From: Dasyornis broadbenti
Taxonomy: Eukaryota > Chordata > Aves > Passeriformes > Dasyornithidae
Reading direction: 5' to 3'
NCBI GenBank assembly: GCA_013397935.1
Contig: VZRN01005169.1
Coordinates: 434,001-498,000 of the forward strand
Length of the DNA: 64,000 nt
Under the pieces are notes generated by a model. It saw nothing but the letters and a program-made list of their open reading frames with translations. It was not told the DNA's origin and searched no databases. A program made the translations under genes and the position numbers. Shown in pieces: positions 23,880 to 36,647 of the stretch (position 1 is its first letter; each line of letters begins with the position of its first letter).

Positions 23880-23965
23880 TAGCATAGAAGTAAAGAGATT
23901 GAGCTCCTTTGCATAAAATCACACAGAAAGGAAAAGTAGGGCATCTGGGAGGCAAACCCCCCATT
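23880..23965 (-). repeat. Possible MIR-like relic
   Basis: The plus strand reads AAAGAGATTGAGCTCCTTTG then CATAAAATCACACAGAAAGG, resembling the reverse complement of a MIR (AGAGATTAAGTGACTTGCC, then AAGGTCACACAG). It is short and diverged, so the call is tentative. Confidence 0.35.
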
Positions 23966-26406
23966 TCTTACAACTCCCTGGTTGTTTTTTCTGTATGGCA
24001 GCAAGAAGGCTGCTGTATGCAACAGGGGTCTGCTGAAATGAGGGCATCCCTTCTGCACATGCATATTCAAAGATTAAAGAGAAAGCTTTGAAATATTTTC
24101 AGAAAAGGGGTCAATTATGTAGATTTTACATGGCTTGTTATTAAGGCCAAAACTCACATCGTTTTCACAAGGGCTGGAGGATACCAAGGCAAAGATGTAA
24201 GGCTGGAGTCCAGATTTGCCTGGAAGAAGGGAGGGAGAATCAAAACATTGTTAATTATATCCTTTCAAGAAAGGGCTCGTGGTGCTAGGAATTCATCCCA
24301 AGAGGGTAATTTCAAGGCTACAAGTTGTAATATACATTATTGCTGGTCTAAGCAGGAGCAGGGAGGAGCCTCAGCTGCGGCAACTTTGGTAGATTTTTGC
24401 AGGAGACTCTACTTGTAACGTAAACAACCGATTTTGGGGAATACGAGATCCTTCCACAGCCTGGCCAAAGTCTTCAGCACCAATACAACAATGACTTGAA
24501 AGAAAACTGGTCAACAATGATTTCTGTGGACTTTGCGAACACTTTGATGAATTCTATTACAAAGGCTCTCAAGGAAATCAGAGTCATTTGGTGAAAGGTA
24601 AAGTATTGCGCCGTTGATTAAAAAACTGGCCAGAACAAAAAAACAGAGCAGGAATGACTAGTTAGTTATTACAATGCCAAACACATAACAAAAGGCTACC
24701 AGAGGGAACATATTAACGATCTTTTCATGCATAAATAAAAGGTTTCATTTAGAGGAGTTAAAACTATTATATTTCTTTTATATCCAATGAAAACTCCTGA
24801 AGTATCGCTTTTCTCAATTAATATTGTACGCATTCAGAGGTTATTGGAAGGTTACTGAAAATACGGTGCCTTGAAGGAAAGAAAGAGCTGGGTTTTATAG
24901 TGTCCAGGGTTTGATGTATTTCTTGAGTCTGGGAAGGAAGGCTGGATCTTGGTGCTGGAAAAGTGTTTTTGTGTTCGCAGTTTTCGCAGGGCAAAAAAGA
25001 AAATGGAGAAATGGGTGGGAACAATCAACACTTCATACCTGGACCAAAGCCTCACAATAGGTACAGTGTTACATTTGGATAGCAATGAAAATTTAAAATC
25101 CCAATAGAGTAGCTTCCATAGAGCTGTTCCACAGCTGATCAAAAAATGATCACATAAAACCATTTTTCAATGGCAAAGCAGATTTCAGCAAAAGATTTCA
25201 AGATTGTGAGGAAGTATCACTTCCCATGAGAAAATACCCAGTTTCTCAAAAAGCTAAAACATTTAGGCCCAGATAGTGGTTTTCAGAGGAAAATGTGGAA
25301 TCTTATGATACACACAGCTTACATCAGAGGGAAAAACATTTTCTGATCAGCTTTGTAGACCCTACTATTCCCGACTTCTTAGCATGAATCAGCTATGAGT
25401 ATGGAAATTATAGGATAGTGGTATAACACTTTTCTTCTAGAGATGTCAAAACATTTCCCAAAGGCACTGATGTCTCTTCAGCATAGGAAGACTGAGGAGA
25501 AGGAGAAGGAGAGCTGAAGGTGGTTCCTAAAGCCAGTGTGAGGAATGAGACCTGCATGTCCTGGCTCCCCACGCAAGTGCCCTTTTCAGTAAATTGTGGG
25601 GTATGTTATTATCAAATGAAAACCTCTGAGTTGATTTTTCAGAGTTGGCAAAAAGAGGCAATGAATAGTCACAATTAGAAAGCTAACTCTGACTTTTTCT
25701 AAAGAGGAAAAATATAGGACTGCCCATTTATCTCCAAATTGAATCGAAGACAGTAGAACCCTGCATGAGCATTGTTATTTTCCTTTATCAGCAAGGCATT
25801 GTTTTGTTGCATGAAATCTGTATGTTCAATAGATTTGATTTTCCAAGCAGCTGGGTTATCTTGCGCTGTGAAGGCTCTCTCTCAATCTCAATTGCTGTGC
25901 TTTTCTCAGCGCCGTTCCCAGCTGCTCAGAAATGAGCACAGTGCTTTCATCTGTCTTTTCATGCTCTTATTAGGTGTGACAGTCTCAACAATGCCTGTAT
26001 GTAGGAAAATATGCAGGTTTTAATTTTTTTTTTTAATGTGATCATCAAAAATTATGGGCGAAAAGATGTTGCTTTTAAATAATGAAAGTTCCGCCATGAT
26101 CACATGCTAATGATGCATTTCTTTAGAAGGATTGGCTTTCTTTTTCCTTTTGCCCTAACACATAATTGCAGCCAATCCTTATTTATCCACAGGAGACAAG
26201 GAAACAGAAAAGAGCTGAAATATGCAGAGTTGGGCCATAGGTGCTTTCCAAGTGAAGGTGATACACAATTAGGATTAATGTATGTATCTGATCATTTGGT
26301 TTCTGGCAAGCATCTTTTGAGACACTAGACTGTTGATTCGCCACTTTTTTTCTTGTCCTTATAAACCCTTTTTGTGTAAAGAAACCCTCCTCATGACAGG
26401 AGGGGG
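23966..26406. other. Noncoding, no gene seen
   Basis: AT-rich unique sequence. Short frames at 24852-25163 (minus) and 25772-26023 (plus) are unrecognisable. No repeat was recognised. Confidence 0.5.
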
Positions 26407-26450
26407 CTATAATTTTAAAGAACACCTATTGGTGTTCTTTAAAATTATAG
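26407..26450. repeat. Perfect 20-bp inverted repeat (hairpin, TATT loop)
   Basis: Arms 26407-26426 (CTATAATTTTAAAGAACACC) and 26431-26450 are exact reverse complements separated by TATT. The stem is too short and the loop too tight for a usual microRNA precursor. No terminal repeats or target-site duplications of a transposon were seen. The likely origin is a template-switch event or, less likely, an assembly fold-back. Confidence 0.97.
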
Positions 26451-26453
26451 AAG

Positions 26454-26479
26454 TGACTGAAGTATATATGACTGAAGTA
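26454..26479 (+). repeat. 11-bp direct repeat beside the hairpin
   Basis: TGACTGAAGTA occurs at 26454-26464 and 26469-26479 with TATA between. It lies three bases beyond the hairpin. Confidence 0.9.
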
Positions 26480-26797
26480 CCAGCACAACAAGAGAGAAAG
26501 GGGAAGCAAAAACCTTGAGAGGATGGGATGCATCAGTGGAAAAAAAACCTCTTTTGTTTGCACTGAAACTATACAGTGTTCAATGCTATAAGCAAGTGCT
26601 TGGAAAATCAAGTTGGAAATGCCTGAAAATTAGTGTCAGCCTTGCAGCTATCCTGGAGGCAGAGCAACTGCAATGGGAGACACAGATCCCTCTGAAAGAT
26701 TTCAGCATGTAGTGTGTTGTCATTTCTGCTCGAGTTTGCACTTTTCAGTGTAAGGAAGTGTTTCATAACCCAACCCCTGGGAAGGCAGAACCAAGGG

Positions 26798-26848
26798 TTT
26801 TGCTGTCCAGAAAGGGCCAAGCTTTTGCTTTTGCTGTCCAGAAAGGGC
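26798..26848 (+). repeat. 20-bp direct repeat, 31-bp period
   Basis: TTTTGCTGTCCAGAAAGGGC occurs exactly at 26798-26817 and at 26829-26848, a recent-looking local duplication in otherwise unique DNA. Confidence 0.95.
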
Positions 26849-29043
26849 TTAAATCTTCAAATGTGATAAAGTGGTGGCCATGCACAGCCTTGGCCCATTC
26901 ATTTTTCTGCTTGAAGCCCTGAGGAAGAGAGCAAAGGGAGGAGGGCTCTGCCAGGAAGCAGGAAGGAAATGTGTTCAGGAGGGAGGATGGAGGACTAGAT
27001 TTGCAAAGGGGCCCGCATTTAAATATCCTACCGATTGTTATAGCATGCAAAGCAAGTTCCCTTTTGCAGAGTTTTCTGAGCTGCACTGCTGCCAATGGTT
27101 TAACAGAGGGGGCTGCACTTAAACCAGAGTGAATGAGAAGTCACCACACATCCAGCTCAGTCAGCTTGGCTGTAGGAGTGCTAACCTGGGAGCCAGAAAG
27201 TCTTTGTCCCAATGCTCTAAGTCCAGTAGATCCCAGACAGCGCTCTGAGAAACACAGAACCAGAACAAAGAGGATGTTCTCTTCTCTGGATCACAATCAC
27301 AATTCCTGTCATTGTAACAAAATGTGTGAGACAAGGAAATAGTGATAGAATGTATATTTGCTCTGGAAATGTCACCATCAGGTCTAAGTTAATGTCATTT
27401 GGATTAGAGGGGGCTATTCACATCATCTGGAAATGTGGCCAACAAACTAAGACAGACAAGGAGGTATGAAGCCAGTCTGCATGCTTTCACTTTGAAGTAT
27501 TTTCCTATTTTTTTACTGCAAGTGTATTTATGAAATAATGCACTCGGCACACAACCACTGTGGGCTTTTCTCAACATCTAGCCAATGCAGTATTTTAGAT
27601 GTAGTGATACTGAAACTTTAGATACCTGAGGCTGCAATAAGGGCTGTTAAACATTTGTCTTTTCAATGTGAAACTCAAGAAAGCAGCTGATCTACACAAT
27701 AGCCTATTCTGCATTCTTAAAGGCTTATCGGTAAAGGTTTGATCTACAGCCTAACACTCCTGGGTTGGGCAGCCCAGGGCAAAAGAGGCCTTTGTGTAAT
27801 GTGGTTTACTGAAGTTTTTTAACAAAACAGATTATCAGCAAAAGCGTTATTTTGCTAGCCCAAGTGTGCCTAAGGACTTTGCCTACATGAGAAAAACTGA
27901 TTTAAAAAAAAAAAAAATCACAACCAAGCAAAGAACAAAACACGGTAAGTTACTTCTCACCAATGATCTGGAAAATGACACTTCAAGCAGAAAGAGGAGT
28001 CCTGCGTTAGACTTTCTCTGGCGACAGATCAAAGTCTTCCCCTTCTCAGGGCTCTTTGCTCTTTCTGCTGTAACTTACTGCTCTTCACAGGGCAAATAAT
28101 ATAAACCTCATTAATTCATTTTTGGGGTTTTTTGTGCGTGTATTTTTTCCTTTTATCTGGGGTTATTTTTTTAATCCTACATCTCCAAGATAAATGGGCA
28201 CACAGACTTTGGGGACTGGGGAATGGATTTGGGTTTGAACAGGATGAGGAAGGACAGGAGCCCCTTCACTTGCTACTGCTAGATAGATCATCCCCTGAAA
28301 CCCTTGTCTGCATGTCTGACACTGGTGCTTAGAGGCTGCAGTGCTACAGGATGAAATTTCCTGTAGTGAGACAATTTTACCTCCCAGATGGTTATCACCA
28401 GTGGGTAGTAAATCCGATGATGTTTCTAAGTGACCTTTTAAAGTGAAGACCACTTAATTATCTATAGGACTCTGATTTAGAGACAAAAATATATATATTC
28501 TGTATATTTTTTCAAAGTACAAGGCGTTAAGGATGTTTTTGAAGTGCATAAAAATTAGAAAAAAAATCCTTGAATAGATTTCCAAATGTGAGGTCCTGCA
28601 GGAATAAAAAGTGCTTTGAGCTGAAACTGTAGCAATTCAGTAGTGGTCAGCCCTGGCAGCCAAACACACCCTGAAGACTGCTCGTTTAGATGTGTGTCAA
28701 TGACACAGAGAACGAGAGGCTGCTGTTCCCTTGGACTTGCAGCATTTGCCAGGCAAGGCCCAAGCAGTGGGCTCCACCTGGGCTGCCCGGGTAAGTGTTG
28801 GGCACCCCCGAAGTGCCTCACTCCCCACTTTCCACAGTCAGCCACAGATGCAGCTGTACTGGTGCTGATGCCCCATTAACAGGTTAAGCAGGACTACAAG
28901 GAACAGCTTGCTGGTGATTTTTAGTTAGGGGGAAAAAAGAGAATCTAAAAATGTACTTGTGCCTGGCAGGGCTGATCTGCAGAACTAATCCTTTGCATTT
29001 CTTTTGCATCTCCCATCTGTGATTTCACAGTTAATTGACTTAT
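26849..29043. other. Noncoding, no gene seen
   Basis: Unique sequence with a short A run at about 27902-27917 and a TA-rich run at about 28487-28508. An ACG|GTAAGT donor-like site at 27945 follows a Lys-rich frame caused by that A run. No credible exon was found. Confidence 0.5.
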
Positions 29044-29185
29044 CCACGCAATGTTCCTCTGAGGTATAGATTATCTCCACTTTCATAGTGATAAACCCGA
29101 GTGCGTTGGGGTTTGAGACGTAACTTGCCCTAAACACCCAAGGGATTACAAGGCAGAGAATGGAGTAGACCTGGGTCCCTCCTTT
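29044..29185 (-). repeat. MIR-like SINE relic
   Basis: The plus strand follows the reverse complement of MIR in order: CCTCTGAGGTATAGATTATC, CCACTTTCATAGTGATAAAC, TAACTTGCCCTAAACACCCA, AGGCAGAGAATGGAGTAGAC and CTGGGTCCC. These correspond to the MIR phrases CCCTGTGAGGTAGGTATTATTATC, CCATTTTACAGATGA, AACTTGCCCAAGGTCACA, GTGGCAGAG and CCCAGGTC. Strongly diverged. Confidence 0.5.
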
Positions 29186-32100
29186 GCACCCCCAAGGTGG
29201 GCTCCCTTTTCCCATGGAGAAACACAAGAAGTCATGCTCCACATGGCAACGAGCCACCATGCTGCGCCCAGTGCACCTCACCATTGCCCAAAACCGTCAG
29301 CAACAATTTGCGGGTCTGTCCAGATCATGAGGCATGGAGCTGCTCTTGTCCCACACATGTGAGCCCTGAGGAACAAGTCAGGCCATTGCTCATGGACAAA
29401 TGCCACCGTCCCCATCATGTGGTTGGATTTATTTTTAGTTATCCCAGCATCAATAACCACAGCGCAGCACCGGCCGCATCGATCGTGCTGATGCTTTGAA
29501 GATCAATGTTTGTAACAGCCCTGGCCACAGCTCTTTGGAGTGATCAAAGCTCCATCCTCCACTCGTAAGACTGAACTTCATCCTTGTGGAAGCTGTGGGT
29601 GACTTTCACCTGTTACATGCTTCGGGTTACGCCTGCATAACTCCTGTAAGGGCTAAAAGAAGACAAGCACCAGCCGCCTTTGAATCAATAGCAGACCAGC
29701 CCCATGCCATAGACTTCTTTCCCCGACTAAATTGACTCCTTCCCCAGACCTTTAACTGTGTCTTTGCACAATGATGCTGCCTTTTAAATTGTTTTAAATA
29801 AGCAAAGTAAGGTGAAGAGGGAAAGGAGCTAAGAAGTGGTCATGCCATTGCAAATGCAGAAGCAGAGAAAAAGCCTGTATGGAAACACTTTACAGGAAGT
29901 TTGGAGGAAAGCTGAGTGCCTAGCAGCCATTACATCCAGGTGAGGCTAAGACTTCACTATAATGCTAATTAACTATTTGATTTATTGAACTTTGCAAAGT
30001 TAATGACCTTTGTAAATACCCCAGAAAAAGGTTTGGGGCAGATTTCAGGCTTGTGCCACATGTTACAGAACACCTACTATTATTTTTGAAAGTTCAGCTC
30101 CATCATCACAGTGACTGCCTTTCTTATTGCATGCAAGGTATTTCAGATGGGCAATCAGAGTGTTAGGATAATGAGCAGAAACCTTAATGAGATGTTGTCA
30201 TCGTTATTTCTGTCAGGATTGTGGCACAGGAAACAGAGAAAAATGCATTTTTTTCAGGAAGTAAGGGCACATGTCACCTTTTCCTAGCACAGGTCCAGGG
30301 AACTGAGCCTTAGAAGTGCCAGTTCATTCCACTTACTATGAAGAAATGATAATGGACCAGCTAAACTGGAGGCAGTCACACTGTAGATATTTGAAGTTGG
30401 CTGAGATGAATCCCACCTCTGACCTGTCTCAGTGAATTTTCTTGTTGTTTCCAGATATAGAAAGATTGGGGTCCCTGAATTTTACAGCATCTAATAGTGC
30501 CATGAAATCCCGCATTGGATATTAATTCAAATGAGGCTTTTATGCAAGTGGGGATTGTTGTTTAGGCTGAAAACAGGCTGATGATATATATTCATTATAT
30601 GTAGAAGCTCTCCTGTGCCTTGCTGGGGATGCTGTGCCGGCATCTTTATTTTACATGTTTATTGATATTCTGAGAGATGCATAAATGTCCCATTAGCCCA
30701 GTAGAGATGGCAAAATGAGACAGCAGGGAGACCCAGGAGCAGAAATACTCTTAAAAGAATATCTATTTGACTATGGTTCGTGCAGTGAGAGGAGCACCCA
30801 AAAGGACATAACACCTCTGCAGACTCTGTAGACCCCCTGCCCCAAGGAACTGAATCTGGGAGGTGAAAGGGTTTGAGAGGACCAAGAGTCTGAATGAGCT
30901 GAAAGAACCTCTGAGTTACTTTAGCTCTCATCTTCTTTCCAATGTCAGTGAAATCTTGGTTAGAGCAATCTCAGCTGGGACACACAGTGACCAATAGCCA
31001 GGTGGCCAAAGGCATCACCAGGGAAGCTTGGGGCACAAAGGGGACAGTGACCCAAGGAGGGGCTCACAGGCAGCTGCTGAAGTAGCCATGGACAGAGCTA
31101 GAAATATCCACTACCACATAAGGCAACATGTTACCAACATCAGCTTTTACTTGGGGGAGTGACAGAAGACCCAGTTGAGATGAAACGGGCGGGAAGTCTG
31201 TCTCCTACCCCAGAAGGTAAATCTAAAGGATAGTGATGACTCTGAGTTTACAAACAGTTCTCCAGTTCTAGAGAATGGGATTAATTAGGGGCTGAACATA
31301 CTAATATAAAAATACATAAAATGAAAAAGAATGTGGGATCATCATAAATAAAAAAGGTATCACATGGTTCCCTGGGTCCTGTCCTTTGGCATCTGTTTAC
31401 ATCCTGTGAAGCACTGCATCAAACAGAGTGCAGGATCTACCTCATGCTTGGTCATCCAAGGGATCCTCCTGCCTACAGGGTGTTTTATATGCAGACGTCT
31501 TCTGAGACCTGCAAAATTCTACCCCAGCCTTCACCCTCAGAGGGATCAAAACTGCATGCACACTTCGGAGAAGAGATGGTCCCTGGTGGCTCTTTTCAGC
31601 TGGGGCTCTGATTTGCATCAAAATCAACCCAACCTTTAAAGATTAAAGGATCTCAGCATGGAATAGTATTTTATAGGACTACTTTTGGGCAACCCCAGAT
31701 TATTATGTTTATTATTATTATATTATTCTTTTGTACTTTGTCAATCCCTTTCTTACCCTTGCCCATCTTCAGTTTCTTCTTTATCCCAAGCTCTTCTGTT
31801 CATTCCCTCCTTTTCCTCTCTTCCCCAGGCCAAAACCACAGTCCAGGATTTGCACAGTTATAATGACATTACACTGCAGAGAAATGGCTGTTTCTCAGTT
31901 CATGCCTTGTCTGCCCTATGAGAGCTGCTCTTCTCTGCCAGTACACATAGAGCTGTGTCCAGAGAGCATCAAGTGCATTTATGAGCATTTCCAGAGTATC
32001 TGGGAGTCACCTTGCATCAGAGGGTGTGTTTTTACAGACATGAAGTGGCTATAATCAGGTTTCTAACTGAGAGCATAATAGCTGTGCTTTAGCAGAGTTG

Positions 32101-32396
32101 TAACTTTGGAAAATGGTGTTTAATTTGACAGAGATATTGACAGGGATGGGATCGGAGTCCTTTACATTGGAAAACCAGCTTCTGTTATTCTGTTCTGTTG
32201 ATTTCTTCTTGCAAACCAAACACAAACACTCAGTGTTTGTTGCTTTCTACATCGTGCCCTGTTTGAACGGTTACTGAAGTGGATGAATAAATCATCTGAC
32301 TGTTGAAACTGCATACACAGACCTAATGCTCTAGTGAAAGGCTTTGTGTGTGTTTTGACTGTTAACGTCCAGAACAGCAAATATACACAGCAGCAA
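29186..32396. other. Noncoding, no gene seen
   Basis: Unique sequence. 29.4-29.8 kb has scattered CpGs but is not an island. 31.69-31.83 kb is pyrimidine-rich, ending in a TCTTCCCCAG acceptor-like site without a supported exon. Confidence 0.5.
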
Positions 32397-32454
32397 AATA
32401 TAAAAGAAGATATAAAAAATATAAAATATATAAAAAATATAAAAAGAAAATATA
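32397..32454. repeat. AT-rich degenerate microsatellite
   Basis: Repeated ATATAAAAAATATAAA-type units with occasional G. A simple sequence repeat. Confidence 0.9.
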
Positions 32455-34380
32455 GCTCAGTTGTTATTTAGGAAAGGAAGCCCCTTCATATTTCTAGCAA
32501 AAGTTTTGTCAGAAGACTAAGAAGGATGCTCAGCCTCGTGGTCATACCCACTGGGATCCAGGATGGCCAAAGGCCATTTTATCTGCTGGGATGGAGATTT
32601 TGCACAGCAGTTCTCAATTTGAATCTGTAAGCCCCATCTCTACAGATCCCATTTTTCATCTGTGGATCCTCAAAGCGTTTATAGATCCTCCCAGTGAGCC
32701 AGGATGGAGGCAAGAAAAAAGAAGGTAGTCAAAGCCTTGCCCAAGCCACCGAGCCAGAGCCTGATCGTGGGAATCTGCTTCTTCAAACAGCAGTCCCAAT
32801 CTCTGCTGGGGTGGTTTATTTGCGTGGTAGAGAGGCAGCTTTTCCTTCCTAAACTGCCACACTGGCTGAACAGGAGTCATGATAACAACAGCTGAGATCA
32901 TTGATGTGTCATGGAGATAAATGCCTTTCAGTTATTGGAGGAGGGTGGACAGACCCTGATGGTCCTGCCAAGCAGGGCAGGATGCTGAACTGGCTTTGCT
33001 GTAAAAAAGTCTCTCAGACTTGTACAATGACCTATGGTCCTCAGATGTGACTTTTGAATGTCTGCCTTCCAAATCTGGAAGGCAGCTAAATCGGTTTTAT
33101 TATTGCCCTGAGACTTAAATGCTCATCATATTGCTTTTGCTTTTGTGGAAAAAGTCTGTTCTGGAAAAACGCAGGTCATTAGAGCCTTAAAGATGAACTC
33201 CAGTAAAATAACTGATGTTTTCTAGCCCTTGCTGGAATTGGTGCCATACAGGGGTAAGTGGCAAATGATTTTGAAAGCACTTACTCATGCAAATGCTGCA
33301 TCAATGGAACAGCTTGTAAAGAGCAGGGGTGTGTCCCCTCTTAACCTCCTCAGAGGCGAGCCCCCCTCCCTCTGAACACACAGGGCAGATCTCAAAGGAC
33401 TGCACTGGCAACCTTGGAGAGGAAAACCTTTCTCCATTTTGAAAATACGCCCTACAACCAGCAACAAATAAACACAGCTCCAGTTTCTCAGTGCTGCCAA
33501 AGCAACACACCCAGCACAGCACTGTTCCTCCCCTTGCATCACTGACAAAGCTGCCAGCTGAACTGCGTCTCTATCCTTGGTGCCTTGGCGTGGTACCAAG
33601 CAGGAAGCACACAGATAAGCTTTCAGGATCCCAGCAGCTTTTGCAGGGCTGCTAGGCTCTAAAAAGAGCCCAGTGCCTTGCCACTGGCTAGGAAAAAGAA
33701 CACATTTCACTCGTAAAATCGTTGCCGAGAATCTGGCCTTTCTGAGAACAAAGCTTTATATATGCCAGGAGATTCCTTCAGAACGAGATCTGATATGCAT
33801 CACATTTGTTCAACCTTGTTTAAAACTTAATCTACAGCTAAAGGGGAGACTGAAGAGGAAGTGCCATTCCAGAGAGGATGGACCCAGCCATCAGCACAAC
33901 CCGCAGTCTGTGCCAGGCTGCATCCTCCTGGCACCTCTTGGGGACGGGAGTCCCAGGCTGGCAGTGCTGGGAACTGCACCCACATGGGTGGGCACCTCTT
34001 CCCCAAGCCACCCCAGCCAGTGCTGTTCTCACTTCATTTTGCCATCCTCAAAATAAACCAGCTTGCTCATCACCAGGAGGTGCTGAATCTGCCTGCACAG
34101 CCTGGGCAGTATCCAGTGGAATTCCCCACCATATCCAGCACGTTTGCCCTTTTTACAAAATGTATCGTATAAAAAGGCACATAAAATTGTTCATAGTTTG
34201 GGCTTTTGGGTGTTTAGACCCCTTTTTTTCACTGTTCACCATTTAGGGATAAAAGACAGAAGAAGGGAATTTCAGGACATTTCCAGGTGTGATTTTTCCT
34301 GAATGAATGGAAGTTAGAATGATAGATTAATTCATTTATTTTCTGCAACACAGAGAATTAATTGTTGAAAGCAGCTATTT
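32455..34380. other. Noncoding, no gene seen
   Basis: Unique sequence. Frames of 141 codons (33285-33710, minus) and 122-127 codons (33673-34246, plus) overlap each other antisense and are unrecognisable. Confidence 0.5.
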
Positions 34381-34930
34381 TTAATGGCAGGAGGGGGCGG
34401 GGAGAGCGGGAGGAATAAAGCCCTAAAAGGGACTGGTTCTTGCAGAGCATAAGCAAATCTTACCCTTTTTTAGGTAACTCATGAAAAGTTTGCATTCATG
34501 AAAAGCAAGGGAAACCTGGGGAAGCAGTGATGAGAGAAGCGCAGCAGCAATAATATTCATACCATTTGGAAGCAAATGTTGTGCTTATGGGAAGATTTGC
34601 AACAAAAATAAAAAAAAAACAAGCATGAAAGGCACTCCGAGTGTTAAATATTCATTAGTATTCCCCACACTGCCTGTTCTAAATATAAGATACTTTTCAG
34701 CACAGCCCTGGCGTGTGACTGGGGTGTTTTCCCCTCCCTTATAGGATGCTATAGCCGTTCAGCTGGCGGGGCGTTCCCATGGCAACACCGCGATGCTACC
34801 TTTTGTTAGATGAATGAAATGACCAGTGGCGAGGTCGGCCAGGGGCACACATGCAGGGTAGGCTGGGCTGCCACGGCATCCATTGTCCCTGTCACGGGCA
34901 GGTCTGGGGGCGGAAGGCAGGAGGGGACGT
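34381..34930. promoter_or_regulatory. Putative regulatory block with GC box and X-box-like site
   Basis: A GGGGGCGGGG GC box lies at 34393-34402. 34773-34786 reads GTTCCCATGGCAAC, close to the RFX X-box palindrome GTTGCCATGGCAAC (one mismatch in the left half). It sits in a local CpG-enriched patch at 34755-34930. AT-rich sequence between the two (ATTCATTAGTATTCC) contains homeodomain-like cores. No exon was found beside it, so a distal enhancer or minor promoter is inferred, not shown. Confidence 0.3.
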
Positions 34931-36628
34931 CAGCTTTTTGCAACACGGAGCAGTGAAGACTGGGTCCAAATCCAAATTCCCTCAGTTTTTCAGGGCTGGT
35001 ACAGGCAGCACAGCTTGGCTCTGTGTCAGCATCCCCACCCCAAAGGTTAGGAAGTGTTCATAGCTTGCAGAATTTTATCCCGGCTTGGATGCCCCCACAA
35101 AGGGTGAACAAGAGGAAAACTGAGGGCTCAAATATATACCATTGAGTTCAGCTATTTCAAGGACCCTCAGCCAGTAGTCTGACAGTGAACATAATGATTT
35201 TTTTGGGCCATTTTTCCTACTACAGAGTACACAGAGCAAGATTCAGCTCCAGAGTCAGGCAGCTAAAATCAGCCATTTACTTCTACTTGGCTAAATACCA
35301 GGAGACACCTCTGCTCTCCATCTGGTCTGTGGAGGTCTGTCAATGCAGTCAGCAGAGCCTAGAAAGAGATTGAGCTCCAAGGCTGAATCCAGGTAGGACA
35401 TACCTGGTTCCGGGTAGCCACCTGCCTTGGTCTCCTCTGTAGAGTCCAGCAGACATTTAGATTATGACAATGTGAGAGGGGGTTGCAAGGTTTCTCACTC
35501 CCATGATTAGTTAAGGAGTCAAGGATGATTATATTCCCATGTTGTAGGATGTAGTGGTTTGCATCCAGGACAGGATGAACCTCTGCAACACCTGTGTGAA
35601 TCAGACAAGTTGGTCCCTTCTCCTGCGCTTGGAGAACCTGAGATACACTGGGTGTAACTGCCCAGGATCTGACTCAAATGCTGCTCCTCTGTCCAGAAAA
35701 AGAATGAGGATGCAAGAGTTCACAGGCTCCTTTTGCCTCTGCAGTGCCTTTGATCTGAAATCGCAGAAGCAGAGGCTGTGGAACAAGTCTGCAGTAATTT
35801 GAACATTGCTGTGAGTCGCAGGTCAGCACAGGAACCAAGTGTCAGACCATGGCATACACTGCTGGGGCACTGCTCTGCTGGCTACAGCAACTAAAGCTCT
35901 CATTTTAAAGTGAAGATAAGCTTCTGTGGTTCCCACAGTTGTAAAATTACAATTCTGAATGTGAAGGGAGGGGTTACAAACAGGCTGGAGCACACAAAGA
36001 GTGGTCGTCCTGTAACACAAGGAGGGCAGGTTGGTGTCTGCATAGGCTAAAGCAGAATATCTGCCTCGAAGTTGGTACAGCACTAGTGTGACCTGGTTCC
36101 TGGAGCTGGAGAGGAGGATGATGTGATGCACAGTACCCATCCATCCATCCACTGACACTCCAGCTCTCACTGGAAGTTGCCAGGCTTTCCAAGGAGCCAA
36201 GACAAAAACATAAACAGGCAGAACCCCTTGGGTTCCGTGGCCCCACTGGTGAAGGTGGATGTGAACAGACCTTACTGTCACACAGCGCCTCAGCTGTGGC
36301 TCATGGCAATGCTAACTCACCCAGGGATCCAGAACATCCTTTGGGATGCAGCTGGGGGTCGCAGCCTGCACTCCCCAGATACTCCCCAGAACTCACTGCT
36401 GGCTCACAGCCACAGCCACGGGTGCTGCTCAAACAGCACCATACTCTTTCCCGTTCCTGCTCATCCTGCTGAGCTGGGCTCTGCTCTGACTCATGCAGTA
36501 TCAGCACAATTCCCAATCCATTCAGATCAGAGAAGCTTTGAGTGCTGCTGAACCAGAAAGGCCCCAGCTTGCTTTTCTGGTCCCAGACTGAATTACTCTT
36601 TTGGACTTCAGGAGAAATGCTTCTTTCC
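34931..36628. other. Noncoding, no gene seen
   Basis: Holds the longest open frame in the window (152 codons, minus, 35823-36281). It resembles no known protein and overlaps another minus frame. A CATC tetranucleotide run lies at about 36136-36152. Confidence 0.5.
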
Positions 36629-36647
36629 TTTTTTTTTTTTTTTTTTT
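36629..36647. repeat. Poly(T) run
   Basis: 19 consecutive T. No retrotransposed gene body was recognised on either side. Confidence 0.9.

Noticed and set aside
26407..26450. MicroRNA precursor
   Set aside because: Stem of 20 bp with a 4-base loop is too short for a typical pre-miRNA.
33285..33710. 141-codon frame, minus
   Set aside because: Unfamiliar peptide. A GTAAGT on the minus strand near its end follows directly after the stop, so it does not support an exon.
35823..36281. Longest open frame (152 codons, minus)
   Set aside because: No recognisable domain, no splice or promoter context, overlapping frames; a length expected by chance in 64 kb.
36629..36647. Poly(T) as the tail of an antisense processed pseudogene
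   Set aside because: No gene-like body or target-site duplication seen next to it.
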